A stretch of 64,000 nt of DNA from Isochrysis galbana (Eukaryota; Haptophyta; Isochrysidales; Isochrysidaceae): NCBI GenBank assembly GCA_018136815.1, contig CM030942.1, positions 3,724,574 through 3,788,573 on the forward strand. Direction: 5' to 3'. Position numbers and translations under genes: made by a program. A model generated the notes under the pieces. The model did no database searches, was not told where the DNA came from, and worked only from the letters and a program-made list of their open reading frames with translations. Position 1 is the first letter of the stretch, and each line of letters opens with the position of its first letter. Positions 22,281 through 33,238 of the stretch are shown here, piece by piece.

Positions 22281-22573
22281 ATGCCGGACGAGGCCCTGCC
22301 CGCGGACGAGCTGCTTAGCGAGCTGGAGTCAGCTGCCAACTAGTGACTAGTGAAGGCGAGGCGCCCAATCGCCCACGGCCCACGGGACGGCGGCATAGGA
22401 GCACCAAGCTCGACGCGTTGCGCGAGAAGCGCGAGAAGCGCCTCGTGCAGCTCAGGAAGGGGCGCAAGCGGGAATATATATATATATGCGCGCGCGTGGT
22501 CGACTGCGAGGACAAGCTGGGCGCCGCGGTCAACAAGGCAGCCATGTCGCATTCGCGAATCGAGGCTCGTTAG
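22281..22573 (+). CDS. Possible small two-exon gene or truncated 5' end
   Basis: ATG 22,281 gives MPDEALPADELLSELE. A GTCAGC donor (22,328) and an ATAG acceptor (22,398) would join it in frame to STKLDALREKREKRLVQLRK, a charged helix, ending at a stop at 22,573. The helix resembles the N-terminal coiled segment of thioredoxin-like TXNDC9/PLP-type proteins, but no thioredoxin fold follows. A TATATATATATGCGCGCGCG run interrupts the second exon. This could be the remnant 5' end of a gene disrupted downstream. Confidence 0.3.
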
Positions 22574-22901
22574 GCTTCTCTTCGTCGTTCGGTATTCTCG
22601 TTATAATTCTCTCGTTCTCGTTCTCGGTCAAAAGATTCGCTTGGACGCATAGGATCTCGGGTTGTGGACTAAGTTGTTCTGACAGATCTGGTAGCAGGTC
22701 TGTTGGCTTGGTGCTAGGCCGTTCCCACCTGGCGTATCGAGCGCCCGATAGGACCGGGCGGCAAGGACTCGCAAAATTAGCTTCTAACTTTAAAATTACG
22801 CGGGAGCCCGTGGCGGGAGCGCGAAGCCGCTTGGCGCGAGCGCTTCCCCCTTCCCCCCTCCTCCCCCGCCCCCTCTCCCTCCCCACTCCCCATCACCTAT
22901 C

Positions 22902-23452
22902 ATGTCCTTGGCCTCGGAGAGCTCTGCCCGCAGTGGTTCGTCGAGTGGCAGTGCAAGGCTGCGCGCTGAAGACTCGCCGTCGGTGAGTATGCTCACCGCT
23001 CTCATGCGATCCCGCGCTCTGCGCACTGCCGGATGCCGCACGTTGTTGCGCACCGCGCACATCACTCTCACGTCTCATCTCTCACCACATCACCCTTCCA
23101 TGGCTCAGATGTCGGGCGGCACTGAAACTCACGCGTGGGGTACGGAGCCCTTGTGGCAGCTCGAGGGATCCGCTCTCGAGTGGTCGACGGTGCGCGAGGT
23201 GGATGGCCGCGTGAAGAATCGCAAGAAGGATAAGACGTGTGCGTTCTGCGGCAAGATGTACTCAGGCGGGCCAGTGGTCATGCTCGATCCGTCGTACTGT
23301 CGGACCAGACCTTGGTGGCTCTGGTGCAACTCTATTACGAGATGCAGCGCGAGATGGATGGCTCGACCAACAAGAACGACACGGTATGGCAGGTGATCTA
23401 CGAGGTCTACGAGGCGCGTGTAGGCGAGGGCAAACTCCCCGCCTCGGACTCT
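22902..23452 (+). pseudogene. BED-type zinc-finger-like gene fragment with frame break
   Basis: Exon 1 22,902-22,982 (MSLASESSARSGSSSGSARL...) has a good GTGAGT donor; exon 2 starts at 23,109 after CTCAG. Exon 2 reads SALEWSTVREVDGRVKNRKK then CAFCGKMYSGG, the W...DG...CxxCGKxYxGG pattern of BED fingers from hAT transposases and host genes derived from them. The His pair expected afterwards is absent. A better coding reading then resumes in another frame from about 23,300 (LSDQTLVALVQLYYEMQREM ... VWQVIYEVYEARVGEGK) to a stop at 23,452. Probably a decayed or mis-assembled transposase-derived gene. Confidence 0.4.
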
Positions 23453-23737
23453 TGACTCTCGACTCTTGCGAGAGCCTCGTGGCAGGCGTTGAAGCGTCCA
23501 TTTGAAAACTTGAAAAGGAGCACCGTGTCTACGTGCTCCATTGTCAATATTGCGCGAAGCGCTGTGTTTGGCTTTTGTAAAAAGACGGTAACACGGTAAC
23601 ACGTGTTTCCGCCATCTAGCATCTAGGGATGTCTGGACCCGGATGATCCCCAATATCCCCAAGCGCGCTCCTCCAACAAAAAGCGCGCTCCCAACAAGCA
23701 AGCTTTCTCCCTACTTGCTTGGGAGTAGGTGCGCGCT

Positions 23738-23763
23738 TTGGGGGGGGGGGGGGGGGGGGGGGG
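23738..23763. repeat. Poly-G run
   Basis: About 22-26 consecutive G. Similar runs occur at 42,851-42,863, 54,116-54,128, 54,610-54,622, 57,896-57,908 and 62,007-62,016. Their exact lengths in the assembly are unreliable. Confidence 0.85.
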
Positions 23764-23906
23764 TCGAGGACGCTCGCTGTTCTGTGTTCTGCCCCAAATG
23801 CCAAATGCCAAATGTTCTCTCGGGGGTTCTATGGGTAGGGTCTAATTAATACCTATATACAGGGCTGTCCATGGTAGAAGTTAGAAGAGGGAGGAGACGC
23901 GCGGCG

Positions 23907-26900
23907 ATGGCGCGCGCGGCGTCGGAGCCGAAGTATGAGGCAGCCATCGATTGGGCCCATTACACGCCTCGGCCACGTGAGGAGCTTGAGCGGATGTTGT
24001 GCTTGTCGGTAGCTGAGGTTTACTGGCGTGTTATCTCACCCGTACGCGCTGCTGAGCTCTCTCTCTCGAGGAATGAGGCGGCGTTCTCGAGAGAACACGG
24101 CCCCTTCTCTCATGTGAGGAGGGCTGGAACGCTGCCGCCGCCCAAGCCAGCGCGTCCGGAGGGGTCAGGGAAGACGGTCGAACGAATTGTAAGTCCAGCA
24201 GCCCATTGTACGCGTAGAAGGGGCGGGGGGAGGGGGAGGGGTGCGGAGTGGGAGGGGCAGACAGAAAGTGCCTCCCCCGCCTGGCCTCCTTCTCGCTCGC
24301 TCGCGCTAGCCCTTTCGGCCTCCTCGCTCGACTGGGCCCGCATGGCGCGCTATGTAATCTGCAATTGTCTCACGCATGCGCGCACTTGCATCTCAACCCA
24401 CGCTTTGCTTCATCTCCGGCACTCTCTTTTGCCAACGCTAGCGCTCGGCCAACGCCCCCTCACCCCTCCGCCCCTCGCTCCGGTGTCTTTTGCTTCCTCC
24501 CCTCCTCACCATTCTGTGTCCGGCGGATCCTTGCATCAGAGCGTTCCGCCGCACCCTCTGCACCCGCGCCACTCCGGCCCTTTCCTTTCGCCACGCGCTA
24601 GAGCAGCCGCTCTCCACCTTCCTCCCCGTCCCCCTCCTCCACCATCAAACGTAGATCTACAAGGATGAGGCCGGCGAGGAGTTCGAAGTAACGGCCGACC
24701 GGAAGCGAAAGCTGACCGAAGTCTCGTCGGCGTTGGGTGCCTTGTCCCTCTGCCCACTCTTGATCCGCATATGGGAACGCGACGGCACGCCCATTACGCT
24801 CCCCGCCGAGTGCGCATGCGCGCGCCTTGGCGGCCGCTGCCGGCCAGCCGCCACACCTTCGCACGTGCCATCAAATGAGCCTGAACAACCAGCGGCGGCG
24901 CCCGCGCCCGCCGCCAAGCGACAACGAACGCCGCCCGAGCGGCAACAGCCCAGGCGGCAACCGGCTGAGTCTGACGATGGCGCTGCTAACAAGCCAAGAC
25001 GGAGCGGCTCGCGGGCAAAGAGCTCAGACGTAAAGGTGGCAGGAGACACGAGTATCAAAGGAGCTGCTAGTGAGCCGGGCGAAAGCCGCAATGTGCTTGA
25101 ACTCTTCGACCGGCTGCTCAGCGAGGGTACGCGGGCCAGCCCCTCATCTGTTGCACGTACGTGCGGGAATCCAGCGTCCCCCCGTGCCTCACGCGCCCTC
25201 CCCTGCCGGCCCCCGCTCTGCTCGTGGAGCGTGTGCTTGGCACCGTGACGGCGCTACTTCCATCACCTCAATCTGCCCCATCAATGCCTCGCGCCGCAAC
25301 TTCTCCGCGCCTGCAGATGCCTCGTCCGCGGACAAAACCCTCACATCGAGCCGCAATCTGCCTGATGACGCGGCCGGCGCGTTGGCCGCTGCGCGCGCAT
25401 TACTCAGCACATCCATCACTGCGGCTGAGGCACGGCTGCTCCGACTCCAATTCGCCACCGCGCTCGCCTCGCACTCGCTTGTCGACGCAGACGCTTCCGA
25501 TGACCTGATGTGTGCGGTTGAGCCGGCGACGGGGCCGGCTGGCGCAGCTGCAGGCGCATCGGCTGCGGCCAGTTCGATGGGAGCTTTGCAGGCGCAAGTG
25601 CTAGAGTCGGCCGATCTTGTGCTCGGCAGGCTGTGCGAGGTCAACGCCCTAGTAACCTCGCCCGTCACGCAGAATCGAGGACGCCGCTCGCGCTCACCAG
25701 CGGAGGGCGAGCTGGCCGACAACTTGCCGGGTGGCGCGGGAAGGCGCGTGGTGGCACCACCGCCCGCGGATGAGGATGAGGTCATCTGCGCATCCACGGT
25801 CCTCCAAACGCTCTCCTGCTGGATTGGCTCCAAGCGCTGGCTCTCGCGCCTCTTGTCGGAGCGTGTCGAACAGGTGCGCCAGGCTCACCATGCGCCAAGC
25901 GCGCGTCTTTCCCACGCCCCGCCCGGCCCGGCGCCAACCACCGCTCGCCTCCCACGGCTTGTTTGCAGGTATGGGACACACTGCACTCGCGCGGCGGCGC
26001 GCAGCTCGAGGCCTCGCTCATCCTCGCACGCGAGACGGTACGCCTCAACTTTGCCCTCTGCCGTACTGCCGACGTGATCCGGAGGCACAAGGCGACTGCG
26101 ACGCACCAGCTCGGCCTCGCCAAGCAGCGTGCTACCGCCACGGCCAGTACGGCAGACGCGATGGTGATTCAGCGCGCTGCAGCCTTGGCGCCGCCGACCG
26201 ATGCGCCGCCACCGACTGCCGCGCCGCCGCCGACAACGACCGCCGCGCTACCGCCGTCGGGCAGCGCGCAGATGCACGCGCACGTCCTGGCACAGCCACC
26301 CCACACAGGCGTCGCAGCGACCGGTGGCGCCACAATGCACCCCGGGGTCGTCTTCATGCCGTTCGCGGCTCAACAGCCGCACCAGGTCGTGCCGCAAGCC
26401 AAGCCTAGCATGAACCCTGTATGGAGCGGGCCGGTGCAGCCTCTACCGCTTGGATCCACCGCCCAGACGATCGCGCCGCCGGTAGCTATGAAGCTGCAGC
26501 CCGCCCCTTTGCCGCACGCCGCCGCCAGCGCGTACAACCCACCAGTCAACCCGCCGCCGCCATCAGCACCGCCCTCCCCCTCGCCGATGGACGAAGTGGG
26601 CGAGTCTGCGTCCGCCAAACTGGCTTACCACATAGACGACAACGAGGTCGAGCGGGCGCAAGCAGCCGCCACGCGCTCGGCTGCGCTGGTCTCGCTTCTC
26701 AGCGCACTCGTCCAGCTCTGCACGGCGATGGCTGTCGAGATTGCGGCACGCAAGAGTCGCGCCTCTGCCGGCTTCGCCGCCGTCTGCGAGTGCGGATGGG
26801 CCGGGTTGCGCAAAGGTGGCATGGCTCTTGTTGAGCAGTCCAGGCTAGTGGAGGAGCGCGTGGTTGCGATGCGCGCGGAGCGCACGGAGACTGTGCGCCG

Positions 26901-28686
26901 GCTCAGCTCGGCGATGCCCGAACCAGTACTCACCGCGATGTTGCAGCAAGAGCGGGCGCAGCTGCGGCTCTGGGCCGCCGCAGCGGAGGCGGCGCGAAAA
27001 CAGCGGGCGACCGCATTGCGCTTGGCCTCCATGAGGCCGCTCTTCATGTCTGGCACGCTGCCCATCGCCAAGAAGGAGCCTGGCGCCGAGGCCCCTGTGC
27101 CAAGTGGCGTCGCCGCCGATGACAGGTAAATCTCGCGCAGCTTCTAGATACGTCACCCGCACGCTCGGCCCGCCCGCCCCGAAGGTCACAATGAGTCATA
27201 TTATTCCACTGACTCCCCAACTTGCCACGCACCCACTCTTCTCGGCCATGGCAGGCGCCTGCTCGATCAACTCCTCGCCATTGCTGAAGCACATGACGCT
27301 ACACGGGCCGCTCTCCACAACGAGCTCCGCCTTTCAGAGCCCGACTCGAAGCGTATCACAGTGGCCCTCTCAAAGGGCGCTGCCGCTGCTGCGAAGCGGG
27401 CGGCGGCGGCTGCCTTTGCCACCGAGTTGGCGGCGCCCGCGACCAAGTGCCCGGCCACTGCAAGTGCCAGCCTCGCTACCTCGAAGGTATCTCAGGCACC
27501 CGCGGCCAAGTGCCTGGCCACTGCCAGCCTCGCCGCCTCCACGGTAGCTCAGACGCCCTCTCCGACGCCCGTCACGGGGGCCGGCCCGACTGCGGCAACG
27601 CCACCGCCGGCCCTGCCCCCGCAACCTGCCAACAGCGGACGCTCCAAGGCCGAGCCTCCCGCCAGCGGACGCTCCAAGGCCGAGCCTCCCGCCAGCGGAC
27701 GCTCCAAGGCCGAGCCTCCCGCCAGCGGACGCTCCAAGGCCGAGCCTCCCGCCAGCGGACGCTCCAAGGCCGAGCCTCCCGCCAGCGGACGCTCCAAGGC
27801 CGAGCCTCCCGCCAGCGGACGCTCCAAGGCCGAGCCTCCCGCCAGCGGACGCTCCAAGGCCGAGCCTCCCGCCAGCGGACGCTCCAAGGCCGGGCCGCCC
27901 AGTGGGCGCTCCAAGGTCGAGCCCCTCGCGAGCGGACGCTCCAAGGCCGAGGCTCCCGCTAGCGGACTCTCCAAGGCCGAGCCGCCCTCCAGCGGACGCT
28001 CCAAGGCCGAGCCGCCTGCCAGCGGACGTTCCAAGGCTGAGATGCCCGCCAGCGGACGCTCCAAGGCCGAGCCATCCGCCGCGATCCCTCAGCCGCCGTC
28101 GCAGTACGCACCTGTATTGTCGCAGTACGCAACACTTCAACCAATCACAACGCCATGCCAGATGTTAGCACCGCGGTCTGTGCCGCAGCAGCTACAGCAC
28201 GCGCCAATGATTGCTGGGTGCGGTGGGCCCATGGGGCAGATCCAATCGCACGGCCAGCTTCCAGCCGCCACGCAGCCACCTTGCGCCCCGCAAGCGCAGC
28301 AGCTCTCTCTACAAGGGGAGCTACATACGGAGCGCCACGTGCATCAGCCCATGCCCCAGGCGATGGCGGCGGTTGGCGGATCTCGACCCATTGTAGGGGC
28401 AACCGCGACCTCCCCGTTTAATACGGGGTACGCACTCCCATATTGCGCTTACGGAGCTCCTACGACTCCAGTGGGCCACGTTGGACATCCGATGGCCCAG
28501 ATCGCGCAGCAAGTGCACATCCAAGTCGTGCCTGGGCCTGGCCAGATGTTCCAACAGCCACACATCTTACCCTTCGGGCAGCCGGTACAAGTAGCGCCCC
28601 CAATGCACATTGTCGCGGGCCAGCTGTTTGCGACACCGCAAACGCCGGCGCCCACCAATCAGCCGGCGCAAGGCCAGCCAAGGTGA
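23907..28686 (+). CDS. Large five-exon Ala/Pro-rich protein with SGRSKAEPPA repeats
   Basis: Exons 23,907-24,188, 24,655-25,126, 25,317-25,873, 25,969-27,125 and 27,255-28,686 all join in frame through GT-AG introns, giving exactly 3,900 nt (1,299 residues). Start alternatives are 23,871 and 23,907 (MARAASEPKYEAAIDWAHYT). Exon 2 has a compact segment (YKDEAGEEFEVTADRKRKLT ... LLIRIWERDGTPITLPAEC) and a basic stretch (KRQRTPPERQQPRRQ, KPRRSGSRAK) that looks like a nuclear localisation signal. Exons 3-4 have Ala-rich helices (VWDTLHSRGGAQLEASLILA) around a Pro/Ala linker; exon 5 carries the decapeptide repeat, then a Gln/Pro/His/Gly-rich tail. I do not recognise the family. The NLS-like stretch and low-complexity tails suggest a nuclear scaffold or regulatory protein, but that is inference. 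Confidence 0.75.
27631..28080 (+). repeat. 30-bp in-frame minisatellite (SGRSKAEPPA)
   Basis: Eight successive 30-bp units are essentially identical to 27,870; about seven further units have drifted (AGPPS, VEPLAS, AEAPAS, GLSKAEPPSS, AEMPAS, AEPSA), and one is three bases or more short without breaking the frame. Identical units at one end and diverged ones at the other suggest recent polar expansion within exon 5. Confidence 0.92.
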
Positions 28687-29700
28687 GGATACGACGTGGC
28701 CAGCCGAGCTCTAGGCCGCCGGCCGCCCTGAATGCCCGAGCTTGCGATCTTGCCTCGCAGTGGCTCTCGCCGCGACTGGGCGGCCATCACAATCTCATAC
28801 GTGTGCCGTCAAGGAGCGTGATTGTCGTGTGCTCATTGGCACGCTCATGCGGCTTTTGTGTTCATCGGTAGCGCTGTACGACCGGGGAAAGTTTTGGCGC
28901 AATGCAACGGGAAGGGCGGCTCACCGTTGCTTTGGCGTAATGCTGCATCGGTCTTCCAAATGATGGAATTTGTGAGGCGGGCACGTTGAATGTTGGACGC
29001 CTCATACTGGACATTGCTAGTGCACTTGCCGGCTGGACGTATGTGTGAGGGTGCGTTGGTATCGTATTGTAGCGCATATGTGTTTCGCGAGCCTAGGGAG
29101 GATTGTTTAGAATTGACGTGGCGCCTAGATTGGGCGCGCAAAATGCAAAATGTGCGCCTGTTGTGGTTGTAGTGTGGTTTGGGGGTGGGATTTTTTTTGG
29201 TTTCAAGCTCGTAGCTGTCAAGCATCCTTTTCCTTTTGGCTATTTTGATGCGTTAGATGGGGACTGAGAGCTTACGTAGCAAGACCGGACCGGCGTCCCC
29301 AGCCCATCGGCCATCGGGGCGCGGCGGCGTGGTTGAGGCATGCAAGTCTGTGGCTGCGACGCTGGGCATTGGCCCCATGTTCCCCACAGCTGTAACGACA
29401 GGCGTGCCGCGTCGTCACGTAATGATACATTAAAAGTAAAAGGCCACCCTCCAGCCCCTCCACGCCTGCTAGGCCCAAGTAAAATTACGTACAAAATCTT
29501 GCCTGAATATGTAGGAGAAATATGTCGAAATATGCACGAAATGCGCCCGACTACCAAATACGCAAAAAAGGAAAAAGTACGCATACCGCAAGCAAGAAGA
29601 ATACGTCATTGTAGATGTAGATTGTAGCATGCCACTGAAGCACTGAGCACTGAAGCCTATCGCCACGAAGGCGTAGGGCTAGTGGAGAGGGCTCAACAAA
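28687..29700. other. Intergenic, no gene seen
   Basis: The 3' flank of the large plus-strand gene followed by AT-richer sequence. No open frame here has a family signature. Confidence 0.55.
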
Positions 29701-29716
29701 CAAGAAACAAGGGGTT

Positions 29717-30322
29717 TTGAGGCCACTCAACAGCGACTCAACGGACGGGGGAGTTTTCAAAACGGTTTACACTACTGCCCTAGGCCATCGCTTCCCGCGG
29801 ACTTTCCACGTGACCCTCGATGATGGGGAGAATTTCAACTTGGACTACGCGGTCCGCTCCTCGGTGGAATGCGTGACGCCGGAAGGCGACATTGCCATAC
29901 ACGGCGCCCCAGGAGGTTGCAAAGGGTACGATAAGCCGTGGGTCCTAGCTAACAGACTTAAAAAGACGATACATACGATTATCTCTAAGGAGCAAGTGGG
30001 CTTCGTGCCTAGGAGGATGATAGGCGAAGCCACCCACCTCTTAAAACTAGTGCAAGCGTACCTAGACGACACAGAAGAAGAGGGCCTAGCCCTGGCGATA
30101 GACTGGGAAAAAGCCTTCGATAGAGTCAGTTGGGATTATTATCATAAAGCGATACAAGCGCTGGGCTTCGGCCCTGGTTACTCTAGATGGCTAGCGCTAT
30201 TAACCAACACGGATTCACTCCCGATCAGATGGATCAAGGCTAACGGCAGACGCAGCAATCCCTTCACGATACATTGCGGCATGCCCCAAGGATGCCGTTT
30301 GTGCTTCTTGGGTTGGTTGTAG
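29717..30322 (+). mobile_element. Non-LTR retrotransposon reverse-transcriptase fragment
   Basis: From about 29,943 the frame reads LANRLKKTIHTIISKEQVGF, then LALAIDWEKAFDRVSWDYY and PFTIHCGMPQGCRL: the thumb-side RT blocks of L1-clade LINEs (EQxGFVPxRxxxE, DxEKAFDxVxW, GxxQGC). It stops where sequence switches to minus-strand ORF1-like DNA at about 30,300, so the YxDD block and everything after are absent. The portion before 29,943 (VTLDDGENFNLDYAVRSSVE) is not obviously LINE. A dead fragment. Confidence 0.8.
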
Positions 30323-31052
30323 ATGGAAGAGGGAGTGGGAGAGGAAGTGAAGTGTTGAAAGAGGGCCCAAGGCAGGGCACTGAGTTGTAGGTACTTGTGG
30401 CCCACAAGAGTGGGGCGAAGACGAGAAGTGTATCAACATGTGTCTTGAGTTGAAATGTTTGGTGCTTGAAACACAAGGCGAGGGGGTTCGTGTTCGTGTT
30501 GTTTGGGTTGGTTGTAGTGTGAAGGGGGAGTGGGAGAGGGAGTCAAGTGTTGAAAGAGGGCCCAAGGCAGGGCACTGAGTTGTAGGTACTTGTGGCCCAC
30601 AAGAGTGGGGTGAAGATGAGAAGTGTGTCAACATGTTGGAAAACAGAGGCATTGAGTGCTCTCTGTGGAAGATTGATTGTTGTGAAGTGCCCTCCCATGT
30701 TGGGTGCACTGATGGTAGAGGTTTCCACCATGGGGAGGGCAGCTCAGCTGCCCTCCCACATGAGGTGCTCTTGGGGTGGGAGGGTTTCCCACGGTTGGAG
30801 GGGGTCTCAAAGACCCCCTGCATGATGCGCAGAGCCATGGTGGCAACCTGTTCGGTGCCAGTGCTCGCCACCCCGCGCGCTCGCGCGGGTGTGGTTTGGA
30901 TGGGCTGGATGGGCTTTGAGAGGGCTTTCTGACGAGCCGCCTCGGGCGGCGTGGGGCGTCCCAGGTGGGGCGCAGTGGCGAGGGTCGCCTGAGGCTCGGG
31001 AGCGGTCGCGGCACGCTCCATAGTTCAAACTATAACAATAGGTTTTTCTCTT
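30215..31052 (-). mobile_element. LINE-family 5' end and ORF1-like region (minus)
   Basis: From the hairpin (31,036-31,052; one extra C in the stem) the minus strand reads an open frame starting MERAATAPEPQATLATAPHL at 31,021, running to 30,215. It is Pro/Thr/Ser-rich and shares WWKPLPSVHP with the 58.7-kb copy (WWQLLPSVHP). Its last residues overlap the antisense of the RT fragment, showing the end is chimeric. Confidence 0.6.
30318..30625. repeat. Two-copy direct repeat of about 185 bp
   Basis: The block from GGGTTGGTTGTAG through GTGTTGAAAGAGGGCCCAAGG and GGCCCACAAGAGTGGGG occurs at about 30,310-30,425 and again at about 30,503-30,612 with few changes. It lies inside the ORF1-like region, giving the protein two copies of a Ser/His/Pro-rich block. 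Confidence 0.8.
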
Positions 31053-31643
31053 TTTGAGTCTGTTAGCTAGTACCCTGGCGAGGATTTTGTAGTCCGTTTG
31101 GAGCAACGTAATTGGTCTATAATTTCTCGGGTCCCTAGCGTCCCCTTTTTTGTAGAGCAAAGCTATATCACCCGAGCATGTATCCTCCGGTAACGCCCCC
31201 GTTCTGTAGGCTTCGTGAAACATGTCCATCAGTCGCGGGGCCACTAGCTTTTCGAAGCTTTGGTAGAACTCCATTGGTATGCCGTCCGGTCCCGTGGATT
31301 TACCTTTCGCCATTTGTCGTATAGCCCTAACGATCTCCGAGTAACCGATGGGCTTGTCCAAGAAGGACCTATGACTCGTAGGTATCTGGCGCTGCCTCAG
31401 CGCACTAAGGAGGGGCTCCGCGTTATGAGAGATCTTTTCGCTGAAGAGCCATACATAGTAACTCCGCAACGAGGCCAATATCGCGGAGTCATCGGTTACT
31501 ACATTATCTTCCTCCAGGGCCGGGTGCGGGTCCTCCCATCTCACTCCGGCATACATCGCCGGGATGTCGCCGCTAGCGTGTCTAGGTGTGAATCTCTTAA
31601 AAAATTGCGGGACATCAGTCGAATTGAGCGATCGAATGTCCAC
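31053..31643 (-). mobile_element. Non-LTR retrotransposon RT N-terminal fragment
   Basis: The minus strand reads AIRQMAKGKSTGPDGIPMEF, SGDIALLYKKGDARDPRNYR and PITLLQTDYKILARVLANRL, the fingers/palm blocks of L1-clade reverse transcriptase (GKSxGPDGIPxEFY, LxKKGDxxDxxNYRPIxLLxxDYKI). It breaks immediately after ANRLKK, the very residues at which the plus-strand RT fragment (29,943) begins, and continues into the hairpin/ORF1 start of another copy. The two RT halves are therefore in opposite orientations about 1.1 kb apart. Confidence 0.85.
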
Positions 31644-31694
31644 AGTTGTATATGGAGCAGTATTTTAAAATTAAAGCATATTTTAAAATTAAAG

Positions 31695-32110
31695 CATAAC
31701 AACTTTTTTCTCTGCTTCCCCCCGCGGTGCATGTTCCCCCCGAGGGGACGCCGCGTCAACGCTTTTCCCCTGCGTCTCCTCTAAGACCGACAACTACATA
31801 AACACTCGATTTAAGAGATATTTCGCACGGAGCATCTGTGATGACTTGTAATCACATCGGTGCACGCCGTGCATGGGCACGGCGCGATGTGCATCGGTCC
31901 CCCGCGGAGACGCCGTGCGTGCGCATGTCAACTTTTTCCATCTGCGTACCCCCTAAGGCCCATAACTACGTAAACTAGCCGTATAGCGATGTTTCTTTGC
32001 GCAGCACATGTGATGACTTGCAATCACATTGTGCACGCCGTGCGTGGGCACGGCGCGATGTGTATCGCCCCCCCCCGCGGTGGCGCCGTGCGTGCGCATA
32101 GCAATTTCCA
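31695..32110. repeat. Tandem repeat of about 170 bp with conserved hairpins
   Basis: Two full units (about 31,801-31,975 and 31,976-32,110) and part of a third upstream. Each full unit has TGTGATGACTTG(T/C)AATCACA and CGCCGTGC-NTGG-GCACGGCG (31,865-31,884 and 32,036-32,055), both perfect inverted repeats, and ends with CGCCGTGCGTGCGCAT. No open frame spans it. Confidence 0.75.
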
Positions 32111-32250
32111 GGAAGGTGCACGCCGTGCGTTCACTCTTTCCGCGGGGGAACTCTGGGCGCGGAGGAGGTCGGGAACCATGGGGACACCTCCTGGGATCGT
32201 AGAATTATTACCGTATATGGCGAAACACTTACGTAAACAACTGATGTGTC

Positions 32251-32821
32251 TTGGCCTCTCTCCCTCCTCCCCCCCCCGGGGGGTCCCTTCCCCCTCCCCC
32301 TCTCATCGACCTACCAGAGAGAGAAGGCTCCTACTGCCTGCCTCCCTCCTCCCTCCTCGCTCACCCTCCAGCTCTCTCCTCGCTGGCGTGGCTGCGCGCG
32401 CAGAGGCCGCCGTGCCCGTGGGGTGAGAGGACGGCTCACGCGGCACAGGAGAGCGTGAGCGTGCTCCACTGGCTGTCGCTGCAGCCGGACGCGCCGCCGC
32501 GTACGGGGTTTCACGTGGGTATCTCGCTGCGGCTGCCGTCGCTACAGCTGCTCGTCGCCGCGCGGGAGGAGCAGCCGTGGTCCCATCTGTCGACGGAGTG
32601 GGAGTCGGACTTGATGGAAGGGCTGGTGGCCTGTGACGACACCGAGGCGGCACCGAGCAGCTGACAAACTCTACATGGAGAACAAGGAGGCCGTCCTCGC
32701 ACGCGTCACGGACCTCGCCACCCAAGATCAGCCAAGCGACATCGTCGCCTGCCGGCAGAACGACATTGAGGAAGAGGGATGTAAGAAAAAGACGAAGAAG
32801 ATGAAAACTCAGCCCGCGTAG
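32251..32821 (+). other. Possible unrecognised exon(s)
   Basis: An open frame to 32,664 ends with a non-repetitive segment (ESVSVLHWLSLQPDAPPRTG, FHVGISLRLPSLQLLVAARE). A second, overlapping frame from 32,633 reads DKLYMENKEAVLARVTDLAT and a Lys-rich C-terminus. Composition is protein-like, but I see no convincing splice pair or family. It may be an orphan exon of an unannotated gene. Confidence 0.25.
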
Positions 32822-33024
32822 CTGGGGGTTACCGCGTGTGTAGAGAGTGGGGGGGCGTGATTAGCTTTGTACTCATCATCTTCGTAATAATAATGTTATT
32901 GTGGCTACCCAAAAAGAAAACAGGCACATGTTGATAGGAAAAAAAAACCTGGCCCTCTTTTGACGGAACGCGACTTATAACGTGTTCTATTCCTTGTCTT
33001 TGTGTTATCGTTCTGAGTGCAAGG

Positions 33025-33238
33025 CTAGGTGCTAGATAGTGTATCGTTGTGTATTACGTCGAAAAGAGGGCGGAAGTCGTTGACGTCTATCCTCTTCTTT
33101 GGTTGTCGGCCCATGTCAGCCTGGCGGGGCTTCGGCGGCTTGGGTCGGCCCCTGTGGGGTGTCGAGATGGCGGGGGGCTGGAAGGTAGGAGCGGTCGGCG
33201 CGCGCTCCATCGCTAAAACCATGACTATAGTTTTTCTG
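33025..33238 (-). mobile_element. LINE-family 5' fragment
   Basis: The hairpin AAACTAT-AGTC-ATGGTTT (one position becomes a G-U wobble in RNA) precedes a minus-strand frame starting MERAPTAPTFQPPAISTPHR and continuing GRPKPPKPRQADMG before degenerating. This copy keeps the start in frame with RGRPKPP and helps define the family's ORF1 N-terminus. Confidence 0.65.

Noticed and set aside
29717-31643. Group II intron or retron reverse transcriptase
   Set aside because: Motifs (GKSxGPDGIPxEFY, NYRPIxLLxxDYKI, EKAFDxVxW) are of the L1-type non-LTR class, and the context is LINE-like.
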